The notes below the pieces were generated by a model that saw nothing but the letters and a program-made list of their open reading frames with translations, made no database searches and had not been told where the DNA came from. Source: Pseudomonas viridiflava (GTDB lineage: Bacteria; Pseudomonadota; Gammaproteobacteria; Pseudomonadales; Pseudomonadaceae). From it: 64,000 nucleotides of DNA. Location: assembly GCF_900601905.1 (NCBI RefSeq), contig NZ_UWFA01000475.1, positions 1-64,000 of the forward strand, in the 5' to 3' direction. Of the stretch, positions 36,992 to 45,128 are shown piece by piece (within the stretch, counting starts at the first letter, position 1; each line of letters begins with the position of its first letter). A program made the position numbers and the translations under genes.

Positions 36992-39259
36992 ATGGCTGCT
37001 TCAACCTACTTTGCACAAGTTCAACAACTGTACATCGCCTACTTCGGCCGCCCAGCCGACACCACCGGTCAGGCTTTCTGGGCTGGCGTTATCGATGCTG
37101 CAAACGGCAACATCGCTGCAGTACAAGCCGGTTTCTCCACTTCTGCTGAATCCGTAGCCCTGTACGGCAACAAGTCGAACATCGACAAAGTTACCGCGAT
37201 CTACCAGAACACTTTCGGCCGTGCTCCAGATGCAGCTGGCCTGACCTTCTGGGTTAACCAACTGGAAACTGGCAAGCTGACCCAAGCTCAAGCTGCCTGG
37301 ACCATCCAGCAGTCCGCTGGTTCGGTTGACGCTGCTGTCGTTCAAGCCAAACTGGTTGCTGCTCAAGCGTTCACCGCTCAGATCGACACCGCCGCTGAAA
37401 TCCAAGGCTACCAAGGTGTTGCCGCTGCTGATTCGGCTCGTGCTTTCCTGGCTACCGTTACTTCGACCGCTACCGGCCTGACCGCTGTTGCTAACGCTCC
37501 TACCGCTGTGTCGACTGCTGTCGCTGCTGGCGCTTCGAACGGTGCTTCTTTCGTTCTGACCGCTGCACTGGACAACCTGACTGGCGATAGCGCTAACAAC
37601 ACTTTCACCGGTGACGTAGCTACCACTTCTGCTGCTGACCAAATCAATGGCGGCGCAGGTATCGATACTTTCAACCTGGTTGGCGCTGGAGCTACTCCAG
37701 TTCTGCCTACCCTGACTAGCGTTGAGCGTCTGGTTCTGACCAACCCTACCGCCACTTTGGCTGCTAACGTTTCGACCATCGCTGGTCTGACCGACGTAGT
37801 AGTTAAAGGCGGCCAGGCTGTGGCTGGTTCGATCACTACAGCTGCTGGTGTTACCACTACCGTTGATGGTTCCGTAACTTCGCTGACTGTTGCCACAACT
37901 GCTGCCGCTGTTGCTGAAACTGTTGGCCTGACCAACGGCACCACAGTCGGCGCTCTGACCGTTGACGGCGCTGCTGTTAAGACGTTGACCATCGCTTCGA
38001 ACGGTACTGCTGCCAACACCATCACCGTTCTGGATGGTACTGCTGGCGCAACTGCAGTCGCTAACTCCACCCTGAACATCACTGGTTCGCAGAAGCTGAC
38101 TATCGCCAGCGTACTGGATACCGACTTCACTACAGTTAACGCTTCGGCCAACGCTGGTGGTGTAGCTCTGACTTTCGGCGCCAACGTTGTGACCGTTACA
38201 GGTGGCGCTGGTGCTGATAAGTTCTCCTTCGGCGGCAACCTGACTGTTGCTGACAAAGTTGACGGCGGCGCTGGGATTGACACCATCTCCGTAACTGGCG
38301 TTGACCTGACTGCCGGTGGGAACGCAGCGGTTCTGGCTGGCCTGAACGGTGTGACCAACATTGAAGTTGTTGAATTCTCCGGTGCTGCTGCTGCTACCGT
38401 TGCTTTCGGGAGTGGTGGTCTGACTAACGCTGCCGTAACCAAAGTGCTGTTCAACACTGCACCGGTTGTTGCTGCTGCTGACGTTGTAAACGCTGCTGAT
38501 GCTGCACACACTTACGCTTTCGGTTCCGCCAACACCGGCGCAGCTAACCTGAATCTCGCCACTGGCGTGACCACAGTAAACGTTGCTCTGGAAGGTACTG
38601 CTGGCGCAGCAGGTGTTGTTGGTGCTCTGACAGTTGCTCCTACCGCTGCTGAACTGTTAGCTACTCCTGCTTTGGTTAGCACTGTAAACATCACTTCGAC
38701 TGGTGTTACTGCCGGTACAGCGAACACTGTAGGTTCCCTGGTTGCTCAGGCTGGTTCGACGTTCAAGGTTGCAGGCTCGCAAGATCTGACTATCTCCGCC
38801 GTTACCAACAAAGCTACCATCGACGCTTCGGCATTCACTGGCAAGCTGAATATCACTGGTTCGGCTGCCGCTGATACCATCACTCTGGGTTCGGGTGCTG
38901 ACACTGTAACCGTTGGCGCTGCTGGCTCGACTTACACTGCTCTGGACACAATTACTGGTTTCGCTAAGGCTGATACTCTGGTTCTGACTGGTGCAGCCGT
39001 TACTGCAGCAGCTAACCTGGTTAAATTCGACGCTACCAACTCGGTATCCTTCGAACAGGCTCTGATCTCTGCTGAAACTGCAATCACTGGTGCTGGCGTA
39101 ACTGCATCGTGGTTCAACTTCAATGGTAACACCTATGTAGTTGCTAACACCGACACTGGTAACAGCGCTACTGCTAATGGCTCGACTGACTTGGTTGTTA
39201 AGTTGTCCGGTGTTCAGACTCTGTCCGCTGATGCTACCGGCATCCATGGCGCGGTCTAA
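36992..39259 (+). CDS. S-layer-like surface protein 1, DUF4214/RTX, type I secreted
   Basis: A 755-residue, Cys-free, Ala/Thr/Val/Gly-rich protein without signal peptide. Two DUF4214 repeats open it ('VQQLYIAYFGRPAD' about 10-23 and 'VTAIYQNTFGRAPDAAGLTF' about 62-81). The body has low-complexity beta-type sequence with RTX-like calcium motifs ('GGAGIDTF', 'GGAGADKF', 'GGAGIDTI', 'GSGADTV'). The last 70 residues ('ASWFNFNGNTYVV ... DLVVKLSGVQTL') resemble the C-terminal secretion region of Caulobacter RsaA as I remember it. Codons are strongly biased to GCT, GGT and GTT, unlike neighbours, pointing to very high expression. GGAG lies seven bases before ATG 36992; the longer frame from 36842 is not supported. 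Likely exporter: the system at 21309-25793. Confidence 0.87.
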   Translation: MAASTYFAQVQQLYIAYFGRPADTTGQAFWAGVIDAANGNIAAVQAGFSTSAESVALYGNKSNIDKVTAIYQNTFGRAPDAAGLTFWVNQLETGKLTQAQAAWTIQQSAGSVDAAVVQAKLVAAQAFTAQIDTAAEIQGYQGVAAADSARAFLATVTSTATGLTAVANAPTAVSTAVAAGASNGASFVLTAALDNLTGDSANNTFTGDVATTSAADQINGGAGIDTFNLVGAGATPVLPTLTSVERLVLTNPTATLAANVSTIAGLTDVVVKGGQAVAGSITTAAGVTTTVDGSVTSLTVATTAAAVAETVGLTNGTTVGALTVDGAAVKTLTIASNGTAANTITVLDGTAGATAVANSTLNITGSQKLTIASVLDTDFTTVNASANAGGVALTFGANVVTVTGGAGADKFSFGGNLTVADKVDGGAGIDTISVTGVDLTAGGNAAVLAGLNGVTNIEVVEFSGAAAATVAFGSGGLTNAAVTKVLFNTAPVVAAADVVNAADAAHTYAFGSANTGAANLNLATGVTTVNVALEGTAGAAGVVGALTVAPTAAELLATPALVSTVNITSTGVTAGTANTVGSLVAQAGSTFKVAGSQDLTISAVTNKATIDASAFTGKLNITGSAAADTITLGSGADTVTVGAAGSTYTALDTITGFAKADTLVLTGAAVTAAANLVKFDATNSVSFEQALISAETAITGAGVTASWFNFNGNTYVVANTDTGNSATANGSTDLVVKLSGVQTLSADATGIHGAV

Positions 39260-39302
39260 TATGCTTTGATCCTCTCGCTTCGGTGAGAGGTATAAACATA
39301 TA

Positions 39303-39341
39303 AAAAACCCGCTGACCGAAAGGTTAGCGGGTTTTTTTTTA
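39303..39341. terminator. strong terminator between surface protein 1 and the SapC gene
   Basis: AACCCGCTGACC and GGTTAGCGGGTT pair around a GAAA loop and are followed by nine Ts on the plus strand. A run of As precedes it (TAAAAAA), so it can also stop the convergent sapC-like transcript. Confidence 0.93.
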
Positions 39342-39384
39342 GTAAAGCGAATTGCTGCAGGGGCAGCGATAGAAGCTGGTTGAG

Positions 39385-40134
39385 TTACAGGCCAGCGAAG
39401 CTGAACGTATCGCTTTCCACTGGCTCTGCGACTTCAGATTCTTTTTGGTAAATAAGTTTTGCTAACACGCCGATTTTTTGCATTGAAAGTAACTGGGAGA
39501 AAACCAATGGTAATGCGCCAGCCCGGCGTAGCTCCAAGAAGGCAGCATCAGATAACGAGTTGAAAATCACTTCATCGACTTTATAAAGGCCTTCCACGAT
39601 CTGTTTTTCTTTGCCGTTGTCCAGCTCCAACTCCCACGGCTGAATGACGTCATGTGCAACCAATATATTACAGATTGCCTGAGTTTGTGAACGCGTAGCG
39701 TTAAAGCCTTTAATTACTTCAAATGCACTGCTGAGCGATTCTTCAACTGAACCGTCATCTTTGAAAAATGGTGTGCCCTGTGGCCCGTCAGTGATGCATT
39801 CCTCATCAATACAAAAAACTTGTTCGTCATCCTTGCCCGGGACATTCAGCAATTGAAAAGGGCTGCTGCGGTAGGTGACTGGCATGTAGTCAGAGAGCCA
39901 TACTCCACCCGACGATATGAATAAGTTTTGGCCTGGCTTAAGTCCCATGACGACGACCAGCATAAAATCCTGCTCCTGCTTAATAAAAGCAATCGGCATC
40001 GCTTGGGCGGCGTTGGCTAGCTCGCTAACGTACAAAGTGGCGACAGTATCGGACCGAGCAAAATCCAAAGAGGTTCGCTGGTTGAAATGCTTGTTGCGAT
40101 GTAACTCTGTGCTAATGGGAACGTAATTAGGCAT
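39385..40134 (-). CDS. SapC-family protein (S-layer-associated family)
   Basis: A 249-residue protein with the SapC pattern: 'MPNYVPISTELHRNKHFNQR' at the start, 'QAMPIAFIKQEQDFMLVVVMGL', 'GQNLFISSGGVWLSDYMPVTYR' and 'PFQLLN'. The Pfam SapC family is named after a Campylobacter fetus surface-array locus product; its molecular function is not established. AGGGAG eight bases before ATG 40134 sets the start; the open frame reaches 40380 but those 82 residues look spurious. It is convergent with the S-layer-like gene, which strengthens a shared surface role, for instance assembly or modification. There is no signal peptide, so it is probably cytoplasmic. Confidence 0.85.
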   Translation of the reverse strand: MPNYVPISTELHRNKHFNQRTSLDFARSDTVATLYVSELANAAQAMPIAFIKQEQDFMLVVVMGLKPGQNLFISSGGVWLSDYMPVTYRSSPFQLLNVPGKDDEQVFCIDEECITDGPQGTPFFKDDGSVEESLSSAFEVIKGFNATRSQTQAICNILVAHDVIQPWELELDNGKEKQIVEGLYKVDEVIFNSLSDAAFLELRRAGALPLVFSQLLSMQKIGVLAKLIYQKESEVAEPVESDTFSFAGL

Positions 40135-40560
40135 CAAGGTACTCCCTAAAAGTGTCGCGCTAGCGACCAAAACTGGGTCCAGCCCCCGCTGACGGCTGGT
40201 GGTGTGGTTTCCTACACCATTGAGCGCTTTAGTCTGACGAACTGACGGGCATAGGTCGAGGCGGTTTTTTGGGGATTCGGTTGAAAGCGACAAGGCTTCG
40301 GAGCGAGGCCAGGCGATCAAGAGCACGAGCAGCCCCGTTCGAATTGGGTTAACTGGATTTTTTCGGCAAAAGGCTCTCATTTGGCCGACCCTCTTGCAGG
40401 ACCCATCCCTTTCTTTTGAGTGAAATTTCCTAGAAACTCCAGCCCCCTTGCGCCTGTCGATTGGGGTTACTAGTCTGCGCTGGTCGCTGACTTATTCAGT
40501 GATCGGGTTTAGCAGCCCGTGTTGACTGGCGCATGCGCCTCCTTATAGTCAGGCGTTTTT
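40135..40560. other. intergenic stretch without recognised features
   Basis: No gene is supported here. The minus-strand frame that continues upstream of sapC-like has no homology. CGCCT/AGGCG followed by six Ts near 40532-40557 could be a weak terminator or the leading part of the RNA element that follows. Confidence 0.4.
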
Positions 40561-40573
40561 TATCGCCGGCACT

Positions 40574-40660
40574 TTATGGCGGCCATGCGCAGGGCACCTT
40601 CGGGTGCGCCGGGTTCCAGTCACCGGTCTGCTAACCTGCGCATGGCTGCCACCCATCGTT
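40574..40660 (+). ncRNA. C4-antisense-RNA-like structured element
   Basis: GGCGGCCATGCGCAGG (from 40576) pairs with CCTGCGCATGGCTGCC (to about 40653), a 16-base outer stem. Inside are a tight hairpin GCACC-TTCG-GGTGC and a segment CCGGGTTCC/ACCGGTCTGCTAACC. This layout and the sequence blocks resemble the proteobacterial C4 antisense RNA family as I remember it. It sits about 55 bases before a small DUF3077-like gene, the common location in pseudomonads, and may control it. The stem is seen directly; the family name is from memory. Confidence 0.5.
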
Positions 40661-40707
40661 TAGCGGCGTTGATGGCAGCTTCAACTGTTATGGCTGGAGT
40701 TGTACCT

Positions 40708-40971
40708 ATGCTCAAAACCAAACCCGCACCAAAAAACACAACGCAAACCGATGCGTTGCCATTCAAGGCCAATGACCAACTGAGCGCCGAAGACGCGTTG
40801 ATCTGCGCGTCCGACCTGCTGCGCGGGGCTATTGCGATGGCCTATGAATGCGGCGACCACCTCAAGGGTTATCAGCGTGACTTGGCGTTTTCGGTGGTGA
40901 ACCAATTGCAGATGGCGACCATGATGGTCAACACGTCCCTGGAGAGATTCCCGGTCGAACGGTCGGTGTAG
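40708..40971 (+). CDS. small DUF3077-like protein
   Basis: An 87-residue protein whose second half, 'LSAEDALICASDLLRGAIAM' followed by 'YECGDHLKGYQRDLAFSVVNQLQMA', has the helical pattern of the small DUF3077 proteins common in Pseudomonas. No function is known. GGAG eight bases before ATG 40708 supports this start; the frame opens further upstream at 40576, but that part overlaps the structured RNA element. It is monocistronic, with REP doublets downstream. Confidence 0.65.
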   Translation: MLKTKPAPKNTTQTDALPFKANDQLSAEDALICASDLLRGAIAMAYECGDHLKGYQRDLAFSVVNQLQMATMMVNTSLERFPVERSV

Positions 40972-40998
40972 CAAAGCGGCGCGGCGCAGGGCTGAACG

Positions 40999-41233
40999 CG
41001 TAGGAGCGGCTTCAGCCGCGAAGCGTTATTGCGACGATACAAATGGTGTGGGTGTACCGACGTTTCGCGGCTGAAGCCGCTCCTACGAGGTTGCGCTGTA
41101 TCTCACGCTAACCATGGCATGGATTTATCGGTGTTTTCGCGGCCCGTAGGAGCGGCTTTAGCCGCGAAGCGTTATTGCGACGATACAAATGTTGTGGGTG
41201 TACTGGCGTTTCGCGGCTGAAGCCGCTCATACG
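40999..41233. repeat. two tandem class B REP doublets
   Basis: Two nearly identical REPINs: 40999-41088 and 41145-41233. Each has CGTAGGAGCGGCTT(C/T)AGCCGCGAAGCG, a shared 40-base spacer with 'TTATTGCGACGATACAAATG', and the inverted copy CGCGGCTGAAGCCGCTCCTACG. The spacers differ at only a few positions, so the copies are recent. The 300-base gap between the DUF3077-like gene and the acyltransferase contains nothing else. Confidence 0.92.
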
Positions 41234-41278
41234 GCGGCGGCGACGGTGTGCATGGGATACCCACCGTCGGAGCCGCGC

Positions 41279-42355
41279 CTACCTGAACCGCTGACGCAGC
41301 GCTCGTTGCACCGGCACTTCGAACAAACGATGGCAACCATAGCTCAGCGGAATCAATACACCCATGAACAGCACCAGCATCCACGGGCTGTAGAAGAGAC
41401 TGCGTTCGCCGCCCAGGGCATCAACCACCATGGCGAAGATGATCTGCAACGGGAAGTGCAGCAGGTACGACGAGTAGCTGATGTCACCCACTGCAGCGAA
41501 AGGTCGCAGGAAGGTGGGGAAGGCGCAGCTGACGGCGGCCAGCAACATCACCAGCGTGGGGAAGGCGATGCCCATCAGCAAGTACAAATTCAGGGTTTGC
41601 GACAGCAGGACAAACGCCCATGCCGCCGCCGCGAGCAATGTCGCGATGGCCAGGAACGGTTTGGTGCCGACTCGTTTTATCAGCCAGTCCATGAACATGA
41701 ACGCCACGCCGCCGCAGAAGAACGTGAAGATGCCGCTGCCCAATTTGTAGTTGTTAGGGTAGAGGTAATAGCCCAGCACAATCAGGCAAGGGATGATCAG
41801 GTAACGGGCCTGGCGGGCAAGGCAGGTGGCGAACATGATCGCGTAGAGCAGCACTTCTACCGATACCGACCAGATCGGCGCATTGAACGACCAACCGCTC
41901 TCAAAACCCCAGGCCGGGATCAGCAGCGCGTTCAGAACGGCGTGATAGAAGTCGTTTGACTGGTAAACGAAGTAGCTGGTGTGGCTGTTGGCGTAGAGCA
42001 ATTGCAGTATCGCTACGCCGATAAAGGTGACGAGGTGCAGGGGGTAGAGCCTGCTGAACCTGTCCATGAAAAAGCGCGACGCGCTCAGGGTGCGTGCCGC
42101 GATGCGCTGTGAGAACAGCCAGAAAAACACAAACCCGGAAATGCAGAAGAACAGTTCTACCGCCAATGATCCACGCTGATACGCCAGGGTGAAGATGTTG
42201 AACAGCGGCTGCCCGACGCCGTTGAAGTCTTTGGGGCTATCACCGACGTAGAAGAAGTGCTGCCAGTGCCAGAAGACCACGGCCAGCGCGGCGATCCCCC
42301 GAAGAACGTCCAGCGAGTAGATTCTGTCGGGGAAGGGGGTCTGCGAGCTGTTCAT
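41279..42355 (-). CDS. acyltransferase family 3 membrane protein (OafA/YrhL type)
   Basis: A 358-residue integral membrane protein of the acyltransferase 3 family, which O-acetylates or otherwise acylates surface glycans. The N-terminus 'RIYSLDVLRGIAALAVVFWH' contains the R-G-I-A and first His of the family, and about ten hydrophobic helices follow. It lacks the C-terminal SGNH domain of larger members. The ATG at 42355 has a GGA six bases upstream; ATG 42379 is the alternative. A REP doublet separates it from the GtrA-led end of the arabinose operon, so it may be transcribed alone. Confidence 0.87.
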   Translation of the reverse strand: MNSSQTPFPDRIYSLDVLRGIAALAVVFWHWQHFFYVGDSPKDFNGVGQPLFNIFTLAYQRGSLAVELFFCISGFVFFWLFSQRIAARTLSASRFFMDRFSRLYPLHLVTFIGVAILQLLYANSHTSYFVYQSNDFYHAVLNALLIPAWGFESGWSFNAPIWSVSVEVLLYAIMFATCLARQARYLIIPCLIVLGYYLYPNNYKLGSGIFTFFCGGVAFMFMDWLIKRVGTKPFLAIATLLAAAAWAFVLLSQTLNLYLLMGIAFPTLVMLLAAVSCAFPTFLRPFAAVGDISYSSYLLHFPLQIIFAMVVDALGGERSLFYSPWMLVLFMGVLIPLSYGCHRLFEVPVQRALRQRFR

Positions 42356-42391
42356 TCTGTGTCCATGGTTAGAAGGCATTCAGCGTTTTGC

Positions 42392-42479
42392 CGTAGGAGC
42401 GGCTTCAGCCGCGAGCGGTTGTGCTGTCGATGAGATCCAGCGCATAGGCCGACATTTCGCGGCTGAAGCCGCTCCTACG
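42392..42479. repeat. class B REP doublet
   Basis: CGTAGGAGCGGCTTCAGCCGCGAGCGG and its inverted copy TCGCGGCTGAAGCCGCTCCTACG lie between the acyltransferase and GtrA genes. Confidence 0.9.
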
Positions 42480-42502
42480 GTGAGGTGGCGCGTCGTTCGG
42501 GG

Positions 42503-42904
42503 CTACCGAAACGACCAGCGCTTGTGCCCGATGTAGCTGGTCACCACCGGTACGACTACACCCACGGCGTGGGCGATTTCCAAGGTGAACATTTTGACTC
42601 CCATTGCAGGCAGCAGGTAATGGGCCAGCGCCAGGCTGATACCCCAGGTCTGCAGTACCGCAACGATGTTGACCAGTACGAAGATCATCGCCGAATGGTG
42701 CACGGCTTGCTGGCTGTCCTTGAACACAAACGCCCTGGCCAGGACGAAGGCGGTGACCATCCCGGTCAGGTAGGCAAGGATCACTGCTGGCGAGAAATCC
42801 ATCCACAGGCTGTAAATGATCCGCGAGCAGAAGTTGACGCCTGCAGCGAACCCGCCGGTGATCAGGAAGATCAGGAACTGTCGGGACATGAACTGTTGGA
42901 TCAT
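42503..42904 (-). CDS. GtrA-family membrane protein (lipid-linked sugar translocation)
   Basis: A 133-residue protein with four hydrophobic helices and the GtrA pattern ('FLIFLITGGFAAGVNFCSRI', 'SYIGHKRWSFR' at the C-terminus). GtrA proteins are thought to move polyprenyl-phosphate sugars across the membrane. In mycobacteria a GtrA-family protein (Rv3789) sits beside DprE1/DprE2 and serves decaprenyl-phospho-arabinose. The same company is kept here. It is the last gene of the operon and overlaps the FAD-protein gene by four bases. Confidence 0.88.
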   Translation of the reverse strand: MIQQFMSRQFLIFLITGGFAAGVNFCSRIIYSLWMDFSPAVILAYLTGMVTAFVLARAFVFKDSQQAVHHSAMIFVLVNIVAVLQTWGISLALAHYLLPAMGVKMFTLEIAHAVGVVVPVVTSYIGHKRWSFR

Positions 42905-44187
42905 TTGCCCGCGTCTCGTGCCATCTTGCGGCCAAAATCGATACTTTCAGAAATACCCCGGTCTTCCGGGTAGTAATACGAGGTATCGGCAATCCACAGG
43001 CCTTCAATGGACTGTTTCACGGGCGGCAATTTATTCATGAAGCCCGGCTCACAGATCGGCTGCGCATAGCGATAACGGCTGGCGCGCAGTTCGATGAAGT
43101 CGTCGTCGGTGAGTGCCGGGTTGATCTTCTTCAGGTAGCGCTGCACCTTGTCGAGGAAGTTCTGATCCGGTTCGGCGAACAGCGGGTGCTCACCCGGCAC
43201 GTAGAACGGCACATAGACGATGTGCTGGTCCAGCGGGCGCAGGTTGGTGTATTCAACCAGGCCGGGAATGTCCATTTCCGGGTCGTTGGTGTTGAGCCAG
43301 AAATTGTTGGTCAGCGGCTTGCGCAGCTTGGCAATCACGCACACCACGGCGACGTTTTTCATCGACTGGAAGCTGGCGATTACGTCGGCAGGCAGATCGG
43401 GGATGATCTTCGCTACGTAAGGCAGCGGAATAGTGCTGATGACTTTGTCGAAGTACTCGACCTGGCCGTTCACTTCCACGCCTTTGGTCTGGCCGTTCTC
43501 GACGATCACGCGAGTCACTGGGGACTTGAGGCGGAACTCGCCGGAGTTGGCTTCAATGTCCTGTTTCATGCCTTGCAGCAAGGTTTCCGAGCCGCCGTCC
43601 AGGTAACCGAGCTTCTCTCGAAACAGGCTGTAGCGTGAACGGCCGATGCGGCGGATACGACTCCAGATCCAGGCGGCTGAAAGATTGTCGCTGTAGTTAT
43701 AGAACTTGTACTCGAACAGGCGCCGCCACAGCACTTCCCAGGCTTCGGCGCCCACGGCACCGCGAATCCAGGTTTGCGCGTCGCGGTTGTCCAGAGGTTT
43801 CCAGTCGTTGCGCTTGGTACTCAGGAACGCGTGCAGGCCATAGCGGAACTTGGCCACCAGGCTCAGGCCGCGGAACTTGAGCAGCGCTATCGGATTGCCC
43901 CAGGCTTGCAGGCGGTTCTGATACCAGTAGCCCATCTTGGTTTCGACCCAATGCATCTTCTTTTCCAGGCCCAGCTCTTTGAGTACATCCAGGAAAGCAT
44001 GGTCAGAAATGCAGTGGAAGTGGTAATAGCGCTCGATGGTCAGGCCCGAGAAATCAAACGCGGCGGTCATGCCGCCAATGCGGTCATCGGCTTCGAAAAT
44101 CACTGGATGATGGCCGTCGCGTGCCAATTGATAGGCGACTGCCAGGCCCATCGGGCCAGCTCCCAGTACTGCAATACGTTGCCCCAT
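42901..44187 (-). CDS. NAD(P)/FAD-dependent oxidoreductase, amine-oxidase/UDP-galactopyranose-mutase-like
   Basis: A 428-residue flavoprotein with an N-terminal dinucleotide-binding fold ('RIAVLGAGPMGLAVAYQLA', Gly9-x-Gly-x-x-Gly14; then 'IFEADDRIGGMTAAF') and a C-terminal FAD-contact segment ('GLWIADTSYYYPEDRGISES'). It resembles the protoporphyrinogen-oxidase-like proteins in polysaccharide clusters; whether it oxidises a sugar nucleotide or a lipid-linked sugar is unknown. It starts two bases after the SDR gene stop and overlaps gtrA-like. It is not part of the known mycobacterial arabinose pathway, so its presence hints at an additional step. Confidence 0.82.
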   Translation of the reverse strand: MGQRIAVLGAGPMGLAVAYQLARDGHHPVIFEADDRIGGMTAAFDFSGLTIERYYHFHCISDHAFLDVLKELGLEKKMHWVETKMGYWYQNRLQAWGNPIALLKFRGLSLVAKFRYGLHAFLSTKRNDWKPLDNRDAQTWIRGAVGAEAWEVLWRRLFEYKFYNYSDNLSAAWIWSRIRRIGRSRYSLFREKLGYLDGGSETLLQGMKQDIEANSGEFRLKSPVTRVIVENGQTKGVEVNGQVEYFDKVISTIPLPYVAKIIPDLPADVIASFQSMKNVAVVCVIAKLRKPLTNNFWLNTNDPEMDIPGLVEYTNLRPLDQHIVYVPFYVPGEHPLFAEPDQNFLDKVQRYLKKINPALTDDDFIELRASRYRYAQPICEPGFMNKLPPVKQSIEGLWIADTSYYYPEDRGISESIDFGRKMARDAGK

Positions 44188-44189
44188 CT

Positions 44190-45128
44190 TTAGAACTCCA
44201 ACACGACTTTGCTGTACTCGGGATCGTTGAATGTTTCATTGATCGCATCAGCAAAGGGTGTGTAAGGCACGCCAAAAATGCCGGGCCAGTCGATAACTTC
44301 AAATTCGTCTTTCGCGCTCAACGAAGCAAGTTGCTGCGTCGTGAAGGGCGGGTTTTTGTCAAACAGGCTCCAGGTCCAGATCAGCGCATAGAACAGGCTG
44401 TACGGGATTTTCAGAATCACCGTGCCGGCTTTTGTGGCCCGTTTGATTTCACGGATGATGTCGATGTAATCGATGTTCTCGTGGCCGGAAATGTTATAGA
44501 TGCCGTTGATTTGCGGATGCTCGATGCAACTGATGATGATGTTGGAGAAATCACCCACATACAGCGGCTGGCGCAGGTAGCGGCCGTGGCCCGGAATCGG
44601 GAATACCGGCACTTTTTTCATGAAGCGCGACAACCAGCCCAGGTGCTTGCGGTCAAACCAGCCGAACATCAGGGTCGGACGCAGGATCGGGCAGGGGATG
44701 CCGCTTTCGATCACCATGCGTTCCTGGTCTTTCTTGGTATTGGTGTAAAAGTCGTCGGCCACCGATACAACTACCGACGAGCTGATCGGGATCAGACGCG
44801 GGATGTTGTGCAGTTTGACCTGCTCCAGAATCAGCGCCGTAGCGTCGACGTTGTTGCGCACGAATTCCTGATAGTCATTGCCACCGATTTGCGCCTGCAG
44901 CATGACTACTACGTCAGCACCTGCAAAATGCCGTTGCCACTCACCGGGCTCGGCCAGGTCGGCGTACTCCACGGTGATGTCGGGCTGGGTCTTTTTCAGG
45001 ATCGCGAGGTTTTCGCGGTGCTTATCAAGCACCACGATGTTGCTGTAGCCCTTGGCCTTGAGGCGCGCTACCAGATTCTGGCCCACCAGACCGGCACCGC
45101 CGGGCAAAAGGATCTTGGAGGCATTCAT
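44190..45128 (-). CDS. NAD(P)-dependent epimerase/dehydratase (extended SDR)
   Basis: A 312-residue Rossmann protein with 'LLPGGAGLVGQNLVARL' (Gly-x-x-Gly-x-x-Gly) at the N-terminus, an 'ISSS' serine motif and 'YTNTK' as the Tyr-x-x-x-Lys pair. The C-terminal part ('LRQPLYVGDFSNIIISCIEH', 'YNISGHENIDYIDIIREI') is typical of nucleotide-sugar epimerases. The start overlaps the stop of the GT-C-like gene. It would modify a sugar within this operon's product; the substrate is unknown. Confidence 0.85.
   Translation of the reverse strand: MNASKILLPGGAGLVGQNLVARLKAKGYSNIVVLDKHRENLAILKKTQPDITVEYADLAEPGEWQRHFAGADVVVMLQAQIGGNDYQEFVRNNVDATALILEQVKLHNIPRLIPISSSVVVSVADDFYTNTKKDQERMVIESGIPCPILRPTLMFGWFDRKHLGWLSRFMKKVPVFPIPGHGRYLRQPLYVGDFSNIIISCIEHPQINGIYNISGHENIDYIDIIREIKRATKAGTVILKIPYSLFYALIWTWSLFDKNPPFTTQQLASLSAKDEFEVIDWPGIFGVPYTPFADAINETFNDPEYSKVVLEF

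Noticed and set aside
37001..38509. Two long minus-strand frames (502 and 367 residues) opposite surface protein 1
   Set aside because: They come from the low-complexity GCT/GTT/ACC codon pattern of the real gene and are Ser/Asn/Gly or Ala/Val/Thr strings without domains.
36992..39259. LapA-type giant adhesin
   Set aside because: The protein is only 755 residues, lacks an N-terminal retention module and tandem Ig-like repeats, and no LapD/LapG-like genes are nearby.
40574..40660. Prophage remnant suggested by the C4-like RNA
   Set aside because: No integrase, attachment site or phage structural gene lies nearby; the RNA stands alone before a small chromosomal gene.
40999..41233. Repeated units that could be taken for a CRISPR array
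   Set aside because: The repeats are inverted palindromic pairs with nearly identical spacers and no cas genes. They are REP doublets.
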